This document shows positions 1 to 8,213 of a stretch of 64,000 nt of DNA, one piece after another. This DNA is from JAPPOI01 sp028818055. GTDB lineage: Bacteria > Pseudomonadota > Alphaproteobacteria > Rhodobacterales > Rhodobacteraceae. The first letter of the stretch is position 1, and each line of letters begins with the position of its first letter. The position numbers were made by a program, and so were the translations under genes. The stretch spans positions 1,612,001 to 1,676,000 of the forward strand of contig OZ253954.1 in the NCBI GenBank assembly GCA_965267405.1, in the 5' to 3' direction. A model generated the notes under the pieces. It did no database searches, was not told where the DNA came from, and saw only the letters and a program-made list of their open reading frames with translations.

Positions 1-20
1 TAGGCGTAAAGGTCTGTCAT
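1..20 (-). CDS. Possible start of a further operon gene, cut by the window edge
   Basis: An ATG on the minus strand at 20..18 overlaps the stop codon of the glutathione S-transferase gene as ATGA, the same junction used between the preceding genes of this operon. The six visible codons read M T D L Y A. Nothing can be said about function; that it is a gene at all is inferred only from the overlap pattern. Confidence 0.4.
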
Positions 21-637
21 GCTGGAATGTCGTCCAACTCAACGTATCCCGGTAATCCACGTATCCGACCAAGCCATTCGTCGATGGCTGGAAATTGCGA
101 CATATCGAACCCTCCGTACGTGCCTGCCGTGTGGGTATAGGCGTACAAAGAGATGTCGGCGACACTTATCCGATCGCCCGCCATCCACTTCCGATCCTCA
201 AGGTGTGAATTCATCAACGCGAGAAGCTCGTGACCTCGATCTAACAACTCCGCCAAACGTTCGGGGGTCGCTAGATGGGCGCGGCTTGCATACTTCAAAA
301 GAGCAGCACGCACTGCAATCACACCTTCATGCTGGTTCTGTTCCCAAAACATCCAGCCAAGCGCCTGCGCACGCGTGACAGGGTCGCGTGGTAACCATTC
401 GGACCTGTCAGCCAGATAGCAAAGGATCGCATTTGATTCCGGCAGTCGTGTGCCATCTTCAAGTTCAAGCACCGGCATTTTTCCCAAAGGAAAGACGGCG
501 TCTGCGTGGGCTTGCGCGATTGCTTCAGTTTCGTACTCAAGCCCAATGTGCTGATACGGCGTTTCCATCAACGCAAGCAGCAGTCGGACCTTGTAGCTGT
601 TGCCGGAAGACGGCATTGAATACAGTTTGAGAGTCAT
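17..637 (-). CDS. Glutathione S-transferase family protein
   Basis: A 206-residue protein with the two-domain cytosolic GST layout. The N-terminal thioredoxin-like domain (about residues 1-78) has SSGNSYKV near the start, where the glutathione-activating Ser is expected, then GKMPVLELEDG with the cis-Pro, and PESNAI, which binds the gamma-glutamyl group. The helical C-terminal domain has the usual AGDRISVADISLYAY segment near residue 165. I chose ATG 637 because it overlaps the upstream methyltransferase stop as ATGA and the protein then begins directly at the first beta strand; a longer frame up to 667 adds ten residues unlike GSTs. It is the last complete gene of the ispH-led minus-strand run. 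The family conjugates or reduces electrophiles with glutathione; the substrate is unknown. Confidence 0.9.
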   Translation of the reverse strand: MTLKLYSMPSSGNSYKVRLLLALMETPYQHIGLEYETEAIAQAHADAVFPLGKMPVLELEDGTRLPESNAILCYLADRSEWLPRDPVTRAQALGWMFWEQNQHEGVIAVRAALLKYASRAHLATPERLAELLDRGHELLALMNSHLEDRKWMAGDRISVADISLYAYTHTAGTYGGFDMSQFPAIDEWLGRIRGLPGYVELDDIPA

Positions 638-1233
638 CAAGCTTTCCTGGCCAAAAGAATGATCCAAGGATCCTTGGTTCCGCCCAATCCGACTTCTTCA
701 CCGAAATCACGACTGATGACGTCAAAACCCGCATCAGCCAGTAGTCCATCAAGCTCGTCTTCGGAATAAAACGCGTAAAACCGACCCAGCCCGTCGCGCC
801 TTTCTCCATCACCGGTTTTCGTTCCCAGATGGAATATCCCGCCCGGTTTCAAAGCAGACGCGATCTGCCTTAAGTGGTCGGGCATGTCGGATTTCGGTGC
901 ATGGAGAAGTGAGAAATTGGCATAAATCCCGTCGAACGCCTCAACGTCATCCAAGTCGGCAAATTCCGCCAGGCGCACGTTCGCACCCGAACGCATGCGC
1001 GCCATTTCAGCGAACTCGGGTGACGCATCCAATCCTTCGGCGTCGAAACCAGATGACACCATTCCCGCAAGTGCATCGCCGGGTCCACATCCCAGATCCA
1101 ACACGCGCCCGCCTTTGGGAACTTCGTCCAAAAATGCCTGAAGATGCCGGCCAATCTTACCCTCAGAGGCAAACCGCTTGGCATAGTCGCCAGCGCGTTC
1201 ACGGTAAACGTCCAGGGTTTCGCGATCAGCCAT
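637..1233 (-). CDS. SAM-dependent class I methyltransferase
   Basis: A 198-residue Rossmann-fold methyltransferase. Motif I is VLDLGCGPG at about residues 44-52, the acidic residue ending strand 2 is in GLDASPEF, and the post-motif region includes FDGIYANFSLLH and LKPGGIFHLGTK. The ATG at 1233 overlaps the stop of the DUF3429 gene (ATGA), and its own stop overlaps the GST start, so all are probably translationally coupled. The frame extends upstream to 1335, but that stretch lies inside the preceding gene and is not methyltransferase-like. The family is Methyltransf_11/25-like; substrate (small molecule or otherwise) cannot be read from the sequence. Confidence 0.9.
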   Translation of the reverse strand: MADRETLDVYRERAGDYAKRFASEGKIGRHLQAFLDEVPKGGRVLDLGCGPGDALAGMVSSGFDAEGLDASPEFAEMARMRSGANVRLAEFADLDDVEAFDGIYANFSLLHAPKSDMPDHLRQIASALKPGGIFHLGTKTGDGERRDGLGRFYAFYSEDELDGLLADAGFDVISRDFGEEVGLGGTKDPWIILLARKA

Positions 1234-1679
1234 CAGACAATCAAGACTCCCAGGCAGAAAACTACGACGGCAGTCAGGATGATCCGAAGTCGCATCCACC
1301 ATTCTGGCGCAAGGCCCTGACGCCAAAAACTCCAATCAAGCAGTAGCAAACCAATGAAGCCAGCAATCAAGTAGACCGCGGACGTGAAAGCGCCGTCACC
1401 GACCATAAAGAAAGCCCAAAGTGCAGGAATGACACTTAGCACGTATCCCAGCGTTGCGCGTTCGCCGACGGCCTTGGTCGCGAACCCCCAAAGTACCCCG
1501 GACATGAATGCAAGAATGATTGTTCCGTACTGGATCAAAACGATTGGTCCGACGAACCGCGGTCCAAGGTTTGCAATGCCCCACGAAAACAGATCCGGGG
1601 ATAGCAGCGTTGCCGCTCCCCATATGAAGGGCAGCAAACCTGAAAGGCCAAGTATCAGTGCCGAACGCGGGATATTCAC
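1233..1679 (-). CDS. DUF3429 domain membrane protein
   Basis: A 148-residue integral membrane protein with about five hydrophobic segments, starting with LILGLSGLLPFIWGAATLL and ending in a hydrophobic helix before the stop. This matches the DUF3429 family, small inner-membrane proteins of unknown function common in Proteobacteria. It overlaps the DUF1905 gene at its start (1676-1679) and the methyltransferase gene at its end, both as ATGA junctions, so it sits inside a tightly coupled operon. No catalytic motif is visible, and the neighbours do not suggest a specific role. Confidence 0.8.
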   Translation of the reverse strand: MNIPRSALILGLSGLLPFIWGAATLLSPDLFSWGIANLGPRFVGPIVLIQYGTIILAFMSGVLWGFATKAVGERATLGYVLSVIPALWAFFMVGDGAFTSAVYLIAGFIGLLLLDWSFWRQGLAPEWWMRLRIILTAVVVFCLGVLIV

Positions 1680-2143
1680 GGTGTCTTTCTTAGCTCCATT
1701 GCCAATTTTGAAATGCGTTTCGCACGTGTCTCAGCGCGCTTAGCGGAATTGATCTGATACAAGTGTCCGCGCTTCTTTCCGGGCGTAAGTTGATCCCAAT
1801 TTGAAAGCGCTTCGCACTCTGTAAGTGCCTGGATGACGTCGCCCGGAGTTTCGACGTTGTCAGGATCGGCCTTTCTCAACCGCATCTCGAAAACCTCGCC
1901 CGGCACTACACCGGTTTCTTCCAAAAGTGACTTCCCTGCCCACAGAAACTGGCCTTCCACAACCGGAGCCTTCGTCAAAGCCAAATTGACCGGGTGGTCG
2001 TTCATCTCACCTTCGACACGTTTCGCACCTTGCTTTGCGAGTTCGTGCTCGATGTCCTTTGGAAGACGCACAATAGTGTACGTCGCCTTTCCCCATTCCA
2101 GCGGTTCCACCACTCCGTCAAAGCTTAGGTAAGCGTCAGACAT
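1676..2143 (-). CDS. DUF1905 / YdeI-like (OmpD-associated) protein
   Basis: A 155-residue soluble protein. Residues about 5-95 form the DUF1905 beta-barrel-like module (FDGVVEPLEWGKATYTIVRLP at the start). The C-terminal part, with LTPGKKRGHLYQINSAKRAETRAKRISK, is the short Arg/Lys-rich helix found in YdeI/OmdA proteins (bacteriocin-protection or OmpD-associated family), whose molecular role is unclear. The gene begins 5 bases after the ispH stop and ends overlapping the DUF3429 gene, so it is co-transcribed with ispH. The family call rests on the linked pair of motifs; any function beyond that would be a guess. Confidence 0.8.
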   Translation of the reverse strand: MSDAYLSFDGVVEPLEWGKATYTIVRLPKDIEHELAKQGAKRVEGEMNDHPVNLALTKAPVVEGQFLWAGKSLLEETGVVPGEVFEMRLRKADPDNVETPGDVIQALTECEALSNWDQLTPGKKRGHLYQINSAKRAETRAKRISKLAMELRKTP

Positions 2144-2148
2144 ACAAC

Positions 2149-3099
2149 TCAGGCCGGTTCTCGAAGAACGCGTGGCACTTTAAATTCAACGTTTTCGACA
2201 GCAGTTTCGACCAACTCAACAGAGACGTTGAAATGATCTTTAAACGCATCGATCACTTCGTTGACCAGGACCTCCGGTGCGCTCGCTCCAGCAGTTACGC
2301 CTACGGTGGTTATGCCATCCAAGGCACGCCAGTCGATATCTGATGCCCGCTGAACAAGTTGCGAATATTCGCAGCCTGCCGCCTGACCCACTTCGACCAA
2401 ACGCTTTGAGTTCGATGAATTGGGCGCGCCAATAACCAACAAAGCATCAATTTTCGACGCGACTGCCTTGACTGCTTCCTGGCGATTGGTTGTCGCGTAA
2501 CAGATGTCTTCTTTATGCGGACCAACGATTGTCGGGAAGCGCGACTGAAGCGCCGCAACGATATCTGCAGTGTCATCCACTGAAAGAGTGGTCTGCGTGA
2601 TATAGGCAAGCTGCTCTGGATCGCGCGGTGCAATTGACGCGACATCCTCTACAGTTTCGACCAATATCACTTCGCCGTCCGGTAATTGACCCATCGTGCC
2701 GACAGTTTCGGGATGGCCATCGTGTCCGATCATAACCATCTGAAGTCCATTTGAGTGGTGCCGCTCGGCTTCAATGTGAACCTTGCTGACCAACGGACAG
2801 GTGGCGTCGACAAACACCATTTCTCTTTTCGCGGCTGCTGCTGGAACGGATTTGGGTACACCGTGCGCTGAAAATATTACCGGTCGGTCGTCGGGGCATT
2901 CATCAAGCTCCTCGACAAACACCGCGCCCTTTTCACGTAGCCCATCCACAACGAATTTATTGTGAACGATCTCGTGTCGAACGAAGACCGGAGCCCCCCA
3001 CTTATCAAGAGCCATTTCGACGATCTTGATCGCTCTATCTACCCCCGCGCAAAATCCGCGTGGTGCAGCAAGGTAAAGTGTAAGATCAGGCTTTGTCAT
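2149..3099 (-). CDS. ispH: 4-hydroxy-3-methylbut-2-enyl diphosphate reductase (IspH)
   Basis: A 316-residue iron-sulfur enzyme that performs the last step of the MEP pathway, reducing HMBPP to IPP and DMAPP in the cytoplasm. The N-terminus PRGFCAGVDRAI carries the first cluster cysteine; the other two are in DATCPLVSKVH (near residue 100) and in GAPNSSNSKRLVE...AAGCEYSQLV or the preceding EDICYATTNRQ region. HEIVHNKFVV and FSAHGVP hold the conserved histidines. Length and motif order are normal for bacterial IspH. It leads the minus-strand run with four small genes behind it. dxs and ispA of the same pathway lie at 14.5-17.3 kb on the other strand. Confidence 0.97.
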   Translation of the reverse strand: MTKPDLTLYLAAPRGFCAGVDRAIKIVEMALDKWGAPVFVRHEIVHNKFVVDGLREKGAVFVEELDECPDDRPVIFSAHGVPKSVPAAAAKREMVFVDATCPLVSKVHIEAERHHSNGLQMVMIGHDGHPETVGTMGQLPDGEVILVETVEDVASIAPRDPEQLAYITQTTLSVDDTADIVAALQSRFPTIVGPHKEDICYATTNRQEAVKAVASKIDALLVIGAPNSSNSKRLVEVGQAAGCEYSQLVQRASDIDWRALDGITTVGVTAGASAPEVLVNEVIDAFKDHFNVSVELVETAVENVEFKVPRVLREPA

Positions 3100-3215
3100 C
3101 TCATGCTCTCCGCTCGCCTAGAGGTAAGCGGTTCGCATGGATCCGTCCAGCCTTGAGACGTAGATGCCGCAAGACGATTTGTCATGACGTCAATCACACA
3201 GGGGTTCGGTAAGCA

Positions 3216-3246
3216 TTCAGGACCAACTTGGTGGGTCGGTCCTGAA
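3216..3246. repeat. Perfect 9-bp inverted repeat between the NYN gene and ispH
   Basis: TTCAGGACC (3216-3224) and GGTCCTGAA (3238-3246) are exact reverse complements around a 13-base spacer that itself holds a smaller dyad (ACCAA/TTGGT). It lies in the 195-bp gap downstream of the NYN gene and upstream of ispH, both on the minus strand. Neither flank is T-rich, so it is not a textbook intrinsic terminator. It could be a weak terminator, a structured ispH leader or a protein site. Confidence 0.6.
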
Positions 3247-3294
3247 AACAGAGATACTTTGAACCAAATGGCAGCCCAACACGGCGTAGCGGCC

Positions 3295-3852
3295 TTATGG
3301 TTCCATTGGCATATCCTGATCGTCACGCGGCGGCCTGCCAATGACGTCACGCAACTCTTCAAGTTCGATGAAGTTGTCGGCCTGACGGCGCAGTTCATCC
3401 GCGATCATTGGTGGTTGGCTGCGAATGGTCGAAACAACCGATACGCGCACACCTTGACGCTGCAGACTTTCTACCAACGGGCGGAAATCGCCGTCGCCTG
3501 AAAACAGGACTATGTGATCCAGCCGAGGTGCTAGTTCCATGGCATCGACCGTGAGTTCGATGTCCATATTTCCTTTGACTTTCCGGCGACCCTGGCTGTC
3601 TGTGAATTCCTTCGCGGTCTTTGTGACCATGTTGAAACCGTTGTAGTGCAACCAATCAACCAACGGCCGAATCGGAGAGTACTCATCATTTTCCAAAAGT
3701 GCCGTGTAGTAGAAAGCGCGCAAAAGCTTTCCGCGGCGCTTAAATTCCTGACGCAGGAGTTTGTAATCAATATCAAACCCCAACGCCTTCGCGGCGGCAT
3801 ACAAATTTGCGCCGTCGATGAACAGCGCAAGCCGCTCGTCCCTATAGAACAT
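3295..3852 (-). CDS. NYN domain (LabA/DUF88-like) protein
   Basis: A 185-residue protein made of one NYN domain, the PIN-like nuclease fold of the LabA/DUF88 group. RLALFIDGANLYAAAKALG at the N-terminus carries the first conserved Asp and Asn. DIELTVDAMELA near residue 98 and IVLFSGDGDFRPLVESLQRQG near 115-135 carry the remaining acidic metal-binding residues. The C-terminal tail is acidic and probably flexible. Family members are predicted or shown to be metal-dependent RNases. ATG 3852 is chosen because AAGGACA lies at the right distance and the domain begins at once; the frame runs on to 3957 without similarity. It faces rpoZ divergently across 341 bp. Confidence 0.85.
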   Translation of the reverse strand: MFYRDERLALFIDGANLYAAAKALGFDIDYKLLRQEFKRRGKLLRAFYYTALLENDEYSPIRPLVDWLHYNGFNMVTKTAKEFTDSQGRRKVKGNMDIELTVDAMELAPRLDHIVLFSGDGDFRPLVESLQRQGVRVSVVSTIRSQPPMIADELRRQADNFIELEELRDVIGRPPRDDQDMPMEP

Positions 3853-4193
3853 TAAGTGTCCTTCCTGATTTTTTGGCTGGGTTCCATCCTTGAGTGAGTG
3901 GTACGGCTTGGAGCCAGCCAGCGGGCGTAAGTAAAGGTAAACTCCCGGTTCGCGCAACTGTCTAAATGGCTAAAAATTAGACACGCTAAAGAAGTTTTGT
4001 ACAAAATTTCACTTTTTAGGCGAGTGCTCCCTATTAAGTTTCGCGCTTTGGTCGCATATAGCTCTTGGATTGTCGCGGGGAAAAGGCAAATATCTTTCCC
4101 CCCGCACAGTCGAATTTGCGCAGAATGACCTTGTGTTTTCTGGGCGATCCCCCTAGGTAAGCGCTCTGATCCCATTGATTGACGGAGACCACG
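3853..4193. other. Divergent intergenic region, NYN gene / rpoZ
   Basis: These 341 bp hold no convincing gene. The middle (about 3960-4040) is AT-rich and suited to promoters. An imperfect dyad at 4075-4105 pairs GCGGGGAAA with TTTCCCCCCGC (two extra C), and may fold in the rpoZ leader. CTTGTGT (4130-4136) and CCCCTAGGT (4150-4158), 13 bases apart, resemble the sigma-32 (RpoH) promoter form; this is a suggestion only. A GGAG Shine-Dalgarno precedes the rpoZ ATG at 4194. Confidence 0.6.
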
Positions 4194-4547
4194 ATGGCCC
4201 GCGTGACGGTAGAAGATTGCGTTGACAAGGTTCCGAACCGATTTGACTTGGTAATGCTGGCAGCTCATCGGGCGCGCGAGATTTCCGAAGGTGCTTCGAT
4301 TACGGTTGATCGTGACAACGATAAAAACCCTGTCGTGTCGCTGCGTGAAATCGCCGAAGAAACGCAGTCTTCGGAAGAGCTGCGCGAACGTATGATCGAA
4401 AGCCATCAGACGCAGATCGAGGTGGATGAGCCTGAGGAAGACGCAATGGCACTTTTGATGGGTGCTGAAAGCGATAAGCCTGCAGATGATGATATGAGCG
4501 AAGAAAAACTTCTTCGCGCGCTAATGGAAGCTCAGCGGCAGCCATAA
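4194..4547 (+). CDS. rpoZ: RNA polymerase omega subunit
   Basis: A 117-residue omega subunit. MARVTVEDCVDKVPNRFDLVMLAAHRAREISEGA is the conserved core that contacts the beta-prime subunit, and NPVVSLREIAEE follows. The acidic C-terminal tail is typical of alphaproteobacterial omega. Omega helps assemble RNA polymerase and, in E. coli, forms part of a ppGpp binding site, which fits its position directly before the (p)ppGpp synthetase gene. The start at 4194 has GGAG upstream and gives the standard N-terminus; an in-frame ATG at 4179 would add five unusual residues. Confidence 0.96.
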   Translation: MARVTVEDCVDKVPNRFDLVMLAAHRAREISEGASITVDRDNDKNPVVSLREIAEETQSSEELRERMIESHQTQIEVDEPEEDAMALLMGAESDKPADDDMSEEKLLRALMEAQRQP

Positions 4548-4579
4548 CGCCATCGGCGCCGGTCTGTTGAGGATGACAG

Positions 4580-6700
4580 ATGATTGACGCCGACGACCTT
4601 GTCGCACTGGTCCAGAACTACAACCCGAAGACCGACTGTGATCTGATCAGGCGTGCCTATGCCTATGGGCAAGAGATGCACGAAGGGCAGCTCCGCCACT
4701 CCGGGGAACCTTACTTCACCCATCCCGTCGCCGTCGCGGCTATTTTGACCGAGCAGCAGCTTGATGATGCGACCATCGTCACCGCACTGCTTCACGACAC
4801 AATTGAAGACACCCGGTCCACTTACTCGGAAGTTGAATCGCGCTTCGGCACCGAGATTGCTGAACTGGTCGACGGCGTTACTAAGCTGACCAATCTTCAG
4901 CTCAGCTCCACCGAGACCAAGCAAGCGGAAAACTTCCGCAAGCTCTTCATGGCGATGTCGAAAGACCTCCGCGTGATTTTGGTTAAGCTTAGTGACCGGT
5001 TGCATAACATGCGCACCATCCGCTCGATGAAGGTCGAGAAGCAGGGCCAGAAAGCCCGCGAGACGATGGAAATCTTCGCGCCACTCGCGGGTCGCATGGG
5101 TATGCAGTGGATGCGCGAAGAGCTCGAGGATTTGGCTTTCCGAGTTCTTAACCCTGAGGCCCGAAACTCGATCATCCGCCGGTTCATTACGCTGCAACGT
5201 GAAACGGGCGATGTTATCCAAAAGATTACATCTGACATCGAGACCGAGCTCGACAAAGCCGGAATTGAAGCCAGCGTGCTTGGTCGCGCGAAAAAGCCCT
5301 ATTCAATCTGGCGGAAGATGGAAGAAAAAGAGATCGGGTTCTCCCGTCTTTCTGACATCTACGGGTTCCGTATCATCGTGAACACCGAGGCAGATTGTTA
5401 TGCTGCTCTTGGTGCCGTGCATCAGCGATGGCGCGCCGTGCCCGGTCGCTTCAAGGACTACATCAGCCAACCAAAATCGAACGGCTATCGCTCGATCCAT
5501 ACGACGGTTTCAGGTCGGGACGGCAAACGCGTTGAAGTGCAGATCCGGACGCAAGAGATGCACGATGTTGCTGAAGCCGGCGTCGCTGCACATTGGGCCT
5601 ATCGCGACGGTGTTCGCGCAGAGAACCCCTTTGCCGTCGATCCGGCCAAGTGGATTTCCAACCTTACCGAGCGCTTCAATACCGAAGAAGACCACGACGA
5701 GTTTCTCGAAGCCGTCAAGCTTGAGATGTATGCCGACCAGGTCTTCTGTTTCACGCCCAAAGGTGATGTTGTGAAACTACCGCGCGGCGCAACACCTTTG
5801 GACTTTGCGTACGCTATTCATACGCGAATCGGGGACAGCTGTGTTGGTGCCAAGGTCGATGCAATCCGGGTCCCGCTTTGGACCCGCCTGAAAAACGGCC
5901 AGTCGGTTGAGATTTTGACTGCAGAAGGTCAAAGGCCGCAATCAACCTGGATCGATATTGTTGCGACTGGTCGTGCAAAAACGGCAATCCGCCGCTCGCT
6001 CAGGGAAGAAGATAGAGAGCGGTTCACCAAACTTGGTCGCGAATTGGTTCGCGTTGCCTTTGACCACGTTAGCAAACGCGCAACCGACAAGGCCTTGTCG
6101 ACGGCCGCGAAGCAGTTGGGCTTGAGCAACACGACCGAACTTCTGGCGCGTGTCGGTTCGGCAGAGTTAACGGCGCGAGAAGTGCTGCAGACGGTTTATC
6201 CTGATCTGGCCGAGAAGAAGGGCGAAGAGATCGATGCCGCTCGTGCGGTCGTCGGGTTGAAACCAAGTCAAACGTTCAGACGTGCTCTTTGCTGCCAACC
6301 GGTACCCGGCGAACGGATTGTCGGCATCAGCTATCGTGGCAAAGGCGTAATGATTCACGCAATAGATTGCGGAGCCTTGGCCGAGTTTGAGGATGAACCG
6401 GACCGTTGGGTCGACCTCCACTGGCAGGAAGGCCGTCATCCCGCGGTCCATGCCATTAGTTTGGATCTGACGATTGCCAATGACAGCGGGGTACTGGGAC
6501 GTATTTGCACCGTTATCGGCGAACAAAAGGCAAATATTTCGGATTTGGTGTTTATTGACAGGAAGCCGGACTTTTATCGCCTTATTGTCGACGTGGAATT
6601 ACGCGATAGTGAGCACCTGCATGCGGTGATGCTCGCCCTTGAAGCGGACAGCGATGTGGCGGGGGTTCATCGGCATCGGGATCTCGAACGTAGACCTTAG
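4580..6700 (+). CDS. Bifunctional (p)ppGpp synthetase/hydrolase (Rsh)
   Basis: A 706-residue long RelA/SpoT homolog. The N-terminal hydrolase has HD at residues 72-73 in TALLHDTIEDT, so ppGpp-degrading activity is expected to be intact. The synthetase domain begins near residue 230 with YSIWRKMEEK, then YGFRIIV and SNGYRSIHTTV. The TGS domain follows (FCFTPKGDVVKLPRGATPLDFAYAIHT, about 390-450), and the C-terminal ACT domain ends the protein. Most alphaproteobacteria have a single Rsh with both activities, and length and domain order agree. It starts 32 bases after rpoZ, almost certainly co-transcribed. The enzyme controls the stringent response during starvation. Confidence 0.96.
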   Translation: MIDADDLVALVQNYNPKTDCDLIRRAYAYGQEMHEGQLRHSGEPYFTHPVAVAAILTEQQLDDATIVTALLHDTIEDTRSTYSEVESRFGTEIAELVDGVTKLTNLQLSSTETKQAENFRKLFMAMSKDLRVILVKLSDRLHNMRTIRSMKVEKQGQKARETMEIFAPLAGRMGMQWMREELEDLAFRVLNPEARNSIIRRFITLQRETGDVIQKITSDIETELDKAGIEASVLGRAKKPYSIWRKMEEKEIGFSRLSDIYGFRIIVNTEADCYAALGAVHQRWRAVPGRFKDYISQPKSNGYRSIHTTVSGRDGKRVEVQIRTQEMHDVAEAGVAAHWAYRDGVRAENPFAVDPAKWISNLTERFNTEEDHDEFLEAVKLEMYADQVFCFTPKGDVVKLPRGATPLDFAYAIHTRIGDSCVGAKVDAIRVPLWTRLKNGQSVEILTAEGQRPQSTWIDIVATGRAKTAIRRSLREEDRERFTKLGRELVRVAFDHVSKRATDKALSTAAKQLGLSNTTELLARVGSAELTAREVLQTVYPDLAEKKGEEIDAARAVVGLKPSQTFRRALCCQPVPGERIVGISYRGKGVMIHAIDCGALAEFEDEPDRWVDLHWQEGRHPAVHAISLDLTIANDSGVLGRICTVIGEQKANISDLVFIDRKPDFYRLIVDVELRDSEHLHAVMLALEADSDVAGVHRHRDLERRP

Positions 6701-6721
6701 AAAGGACTAAGGGGAAAACGG

Positions 6722-7405
6722 GTGGTCTTTAAACGGCGCACACCACGCACGTATTTTGAAGCGTTTGCAGAAACCTTCTATCCGAAGGGCGGATGGCGTC
6801 GTGCGCTCTGGTACGTGGTTTATCGCGTCCGTCGCCTTCCTGATCCGGCACACAAGATTGCGCGTGGTATCGCTGCTGGCGTCTTCACCTGCTTCACACC
6901 GTTTTTTGGTTTGCATTTCCTTGTGGCGGCGACTTTGGCGTGGGTGTTGCGTGGGAACATGATGGCCGCGCTGCTTGCGACCTTCTTTGGCAATCCGATC
7001 ACCTTTCCGTTCATCGCGGCAATTTCCATGGAACTGGGCGCTTGGATCCTCAACCGCCCCCCATTGCCGCTTCCCATAGTTCTGTCAGCATTTTCGGATG
7101 CCGCGCTTGAGCTGTGGCGAAACTTCATGGCCGTTTTTACGGCTGAACCAACACGATGGGGCAGCTTGTCCGGCTTCTTCGATCGTTTCTTCCTGACATA
7201 TCTCGTTGGTGGTCTCTTGCCCGGTTTCGCGACGGCGATCGCGTTTTACATTCTGTCGACGCCCGTCCTGAACGCCTATCAAAAAGCGCGGGTCGCGCGA
7301 CTGAAGAAGAAGTTCGCCAAAAAGCGCGAGAAGGTTGAAGCAAAGCGCGCCGCCAGCAAACAAATCGATGTGGTCAGTCAAAGCCACGATCGCGCAGCGG
7401 AATGA
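6722..7405 (+). CDS. DUF2062 membrane protein
   Basis: A 227-residue protein with the DUF2062 core (about residues 20-170): YPKGGWRRALWYVVYRVRRLPDPAHKIARG followed by GVFTCFTPFFGLHFLVAATLAW and FFGNPITFPFI. About three or four membrane helices are evident, with a lysine-rich cytoplasmic tail. The start is GTG at 6722, 21 bases after the rsh stop, with AAGGGG upstream. In other Rhodobacterales this gene also follows rsh. The function of the family is unknown. Confidence 0.85.
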   Translation: MVFKRRTPRTYFEAFAETFYPKGGWRRALWYVVYRVRRLPDPAHKIARGIAAGVFTCFTPFFGLHFLVAATLAWVLRGNMMAALLATFFGNPITFPFIAAISMELGAWILNRPPLPLPIVLSAFSDAALELWRNFMAVFTAEPTRWGSLSGFFDRFFLTYLVGGLLPGFATAIAFYILSTPVLNAYQKARVARLKKKFAKKREKVEAKRAASKQIDVVSQSHDRAAE

Positions 7406-7450
7406 TATCAGCTTCTTGCCCTAGGCGCGCTGTCGTGCGACCTGAAAGGC

Positions 7451-8167
7451 ATGGCAAAGACAACCAAGAGCAGAAAAAAGCCATCGACCAAGAAGCAACG
7501 CCGTATTCGCCCAATACGCTGGGCGTTTAGGGTTGGTCTCTCTTTCTTTGGGGCAGTTCTGATCGCGGTTTCGATCTATGCGGTGGTGCCGCCACCTTCG
7601 ACGCCATACATCCTGAGTGAGGGTCTCCGACTTGGCGGAATTCAACGGAAGTGGGTGCCAATCGATGACGTTGCAACGGTCGTCGCGCGCTCAGTTGTTG
7701 CGGCGGAAGACGCGAACTTTTGCCTGCACTGGGGCTTCGATATGGAGCAGCTACGTGCCGCAATTGAAACCGGCGCAGACCGGGGCGCCTCTACATTAAC
7801 CCAACAGACTGTGAAGAATGTCTGGCTCTGGCAGGGCCGCAGCTGGCCGCGCAAAGCTCTTGAAGCGGTGATAACGCCAATGGTCGAGATTGTTTGGTCG
7901 AAAAGACGGATCGTTGAAGTCTATTTGAACATGGTGGAGTTCGACACCGGCGTCTTTGGAATTGAGGCTGCAGCTCAGCACCATTTTGGAAAACCGGCCG
8001 CGAAACTAAACGCGCGTGAAGCCGCACTTTTGGCGGCCGTTCTGCCCAATCCAAAAGAGCGGCAGGCGGTAAATCCGTCCTCAGCAACGAACCGCCGCGC
8101 GCGGTCTATCGCCGATGGCGCAGCCACAATCGGTCGTGATGGACGAGCAGCTTGTTTCGAGGATTGA
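7451..8167 (+). CDS. mtgA: Monofunctional biosynthetic peptidoglycan transglycosylase
   Basis: A 238-residue family GT51 enzyme that polymerises lipid II into glycan strands without a transpeptidase domain. A basic cytoplasmic start and one membrane anchor (about 25-48) precede the catalytic domain. Conserved motif 1 is AAEDANFCLHWGFD with the catalytic Glu, motif 2 is GASTLTQQTVKN, and motif 3 is KRRIVEVYLNMVEFDTGVFGIEAAAQHHFGK. The protein ends soon after motif 5 (LAAVLPNPKERQAVNPSS), normal for MtgA. The next gene starts 46 bases downstream. Confidence 0.95.
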   Translation: MAKTTKSRKKPSTKKQRRIRPIRWAFRVGLSFFGAVLIAVSIYAVVPPPSTPYILSEGLRLGGIQRKWVPIDDVATVVARSVVAAEDANFCLHWGFDMEQLRAAIETGADRGASTLTQQTVKNVWLWQGRSWPRKALEAVITPMVEIVWSKRRIVEVYLNMVEFDTGVFGIEAAAQHHFGKPAAKLNAREAALLAAVLPNPKERQAVNPSSATNRRARSIADGAATIGRDGRAACFED

Positions 8168-8213
8168 TTTCGCCCCGGGAATTGCGCCAAAAGGCGACAT
8201 CAAAGGTAGTCGC

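Noticed and set aside
4532..5221. 229-codon minus-strand frame over rsh
   Set aside because: Antisense to the well-supported Rsh coding region and lacking any family signature.
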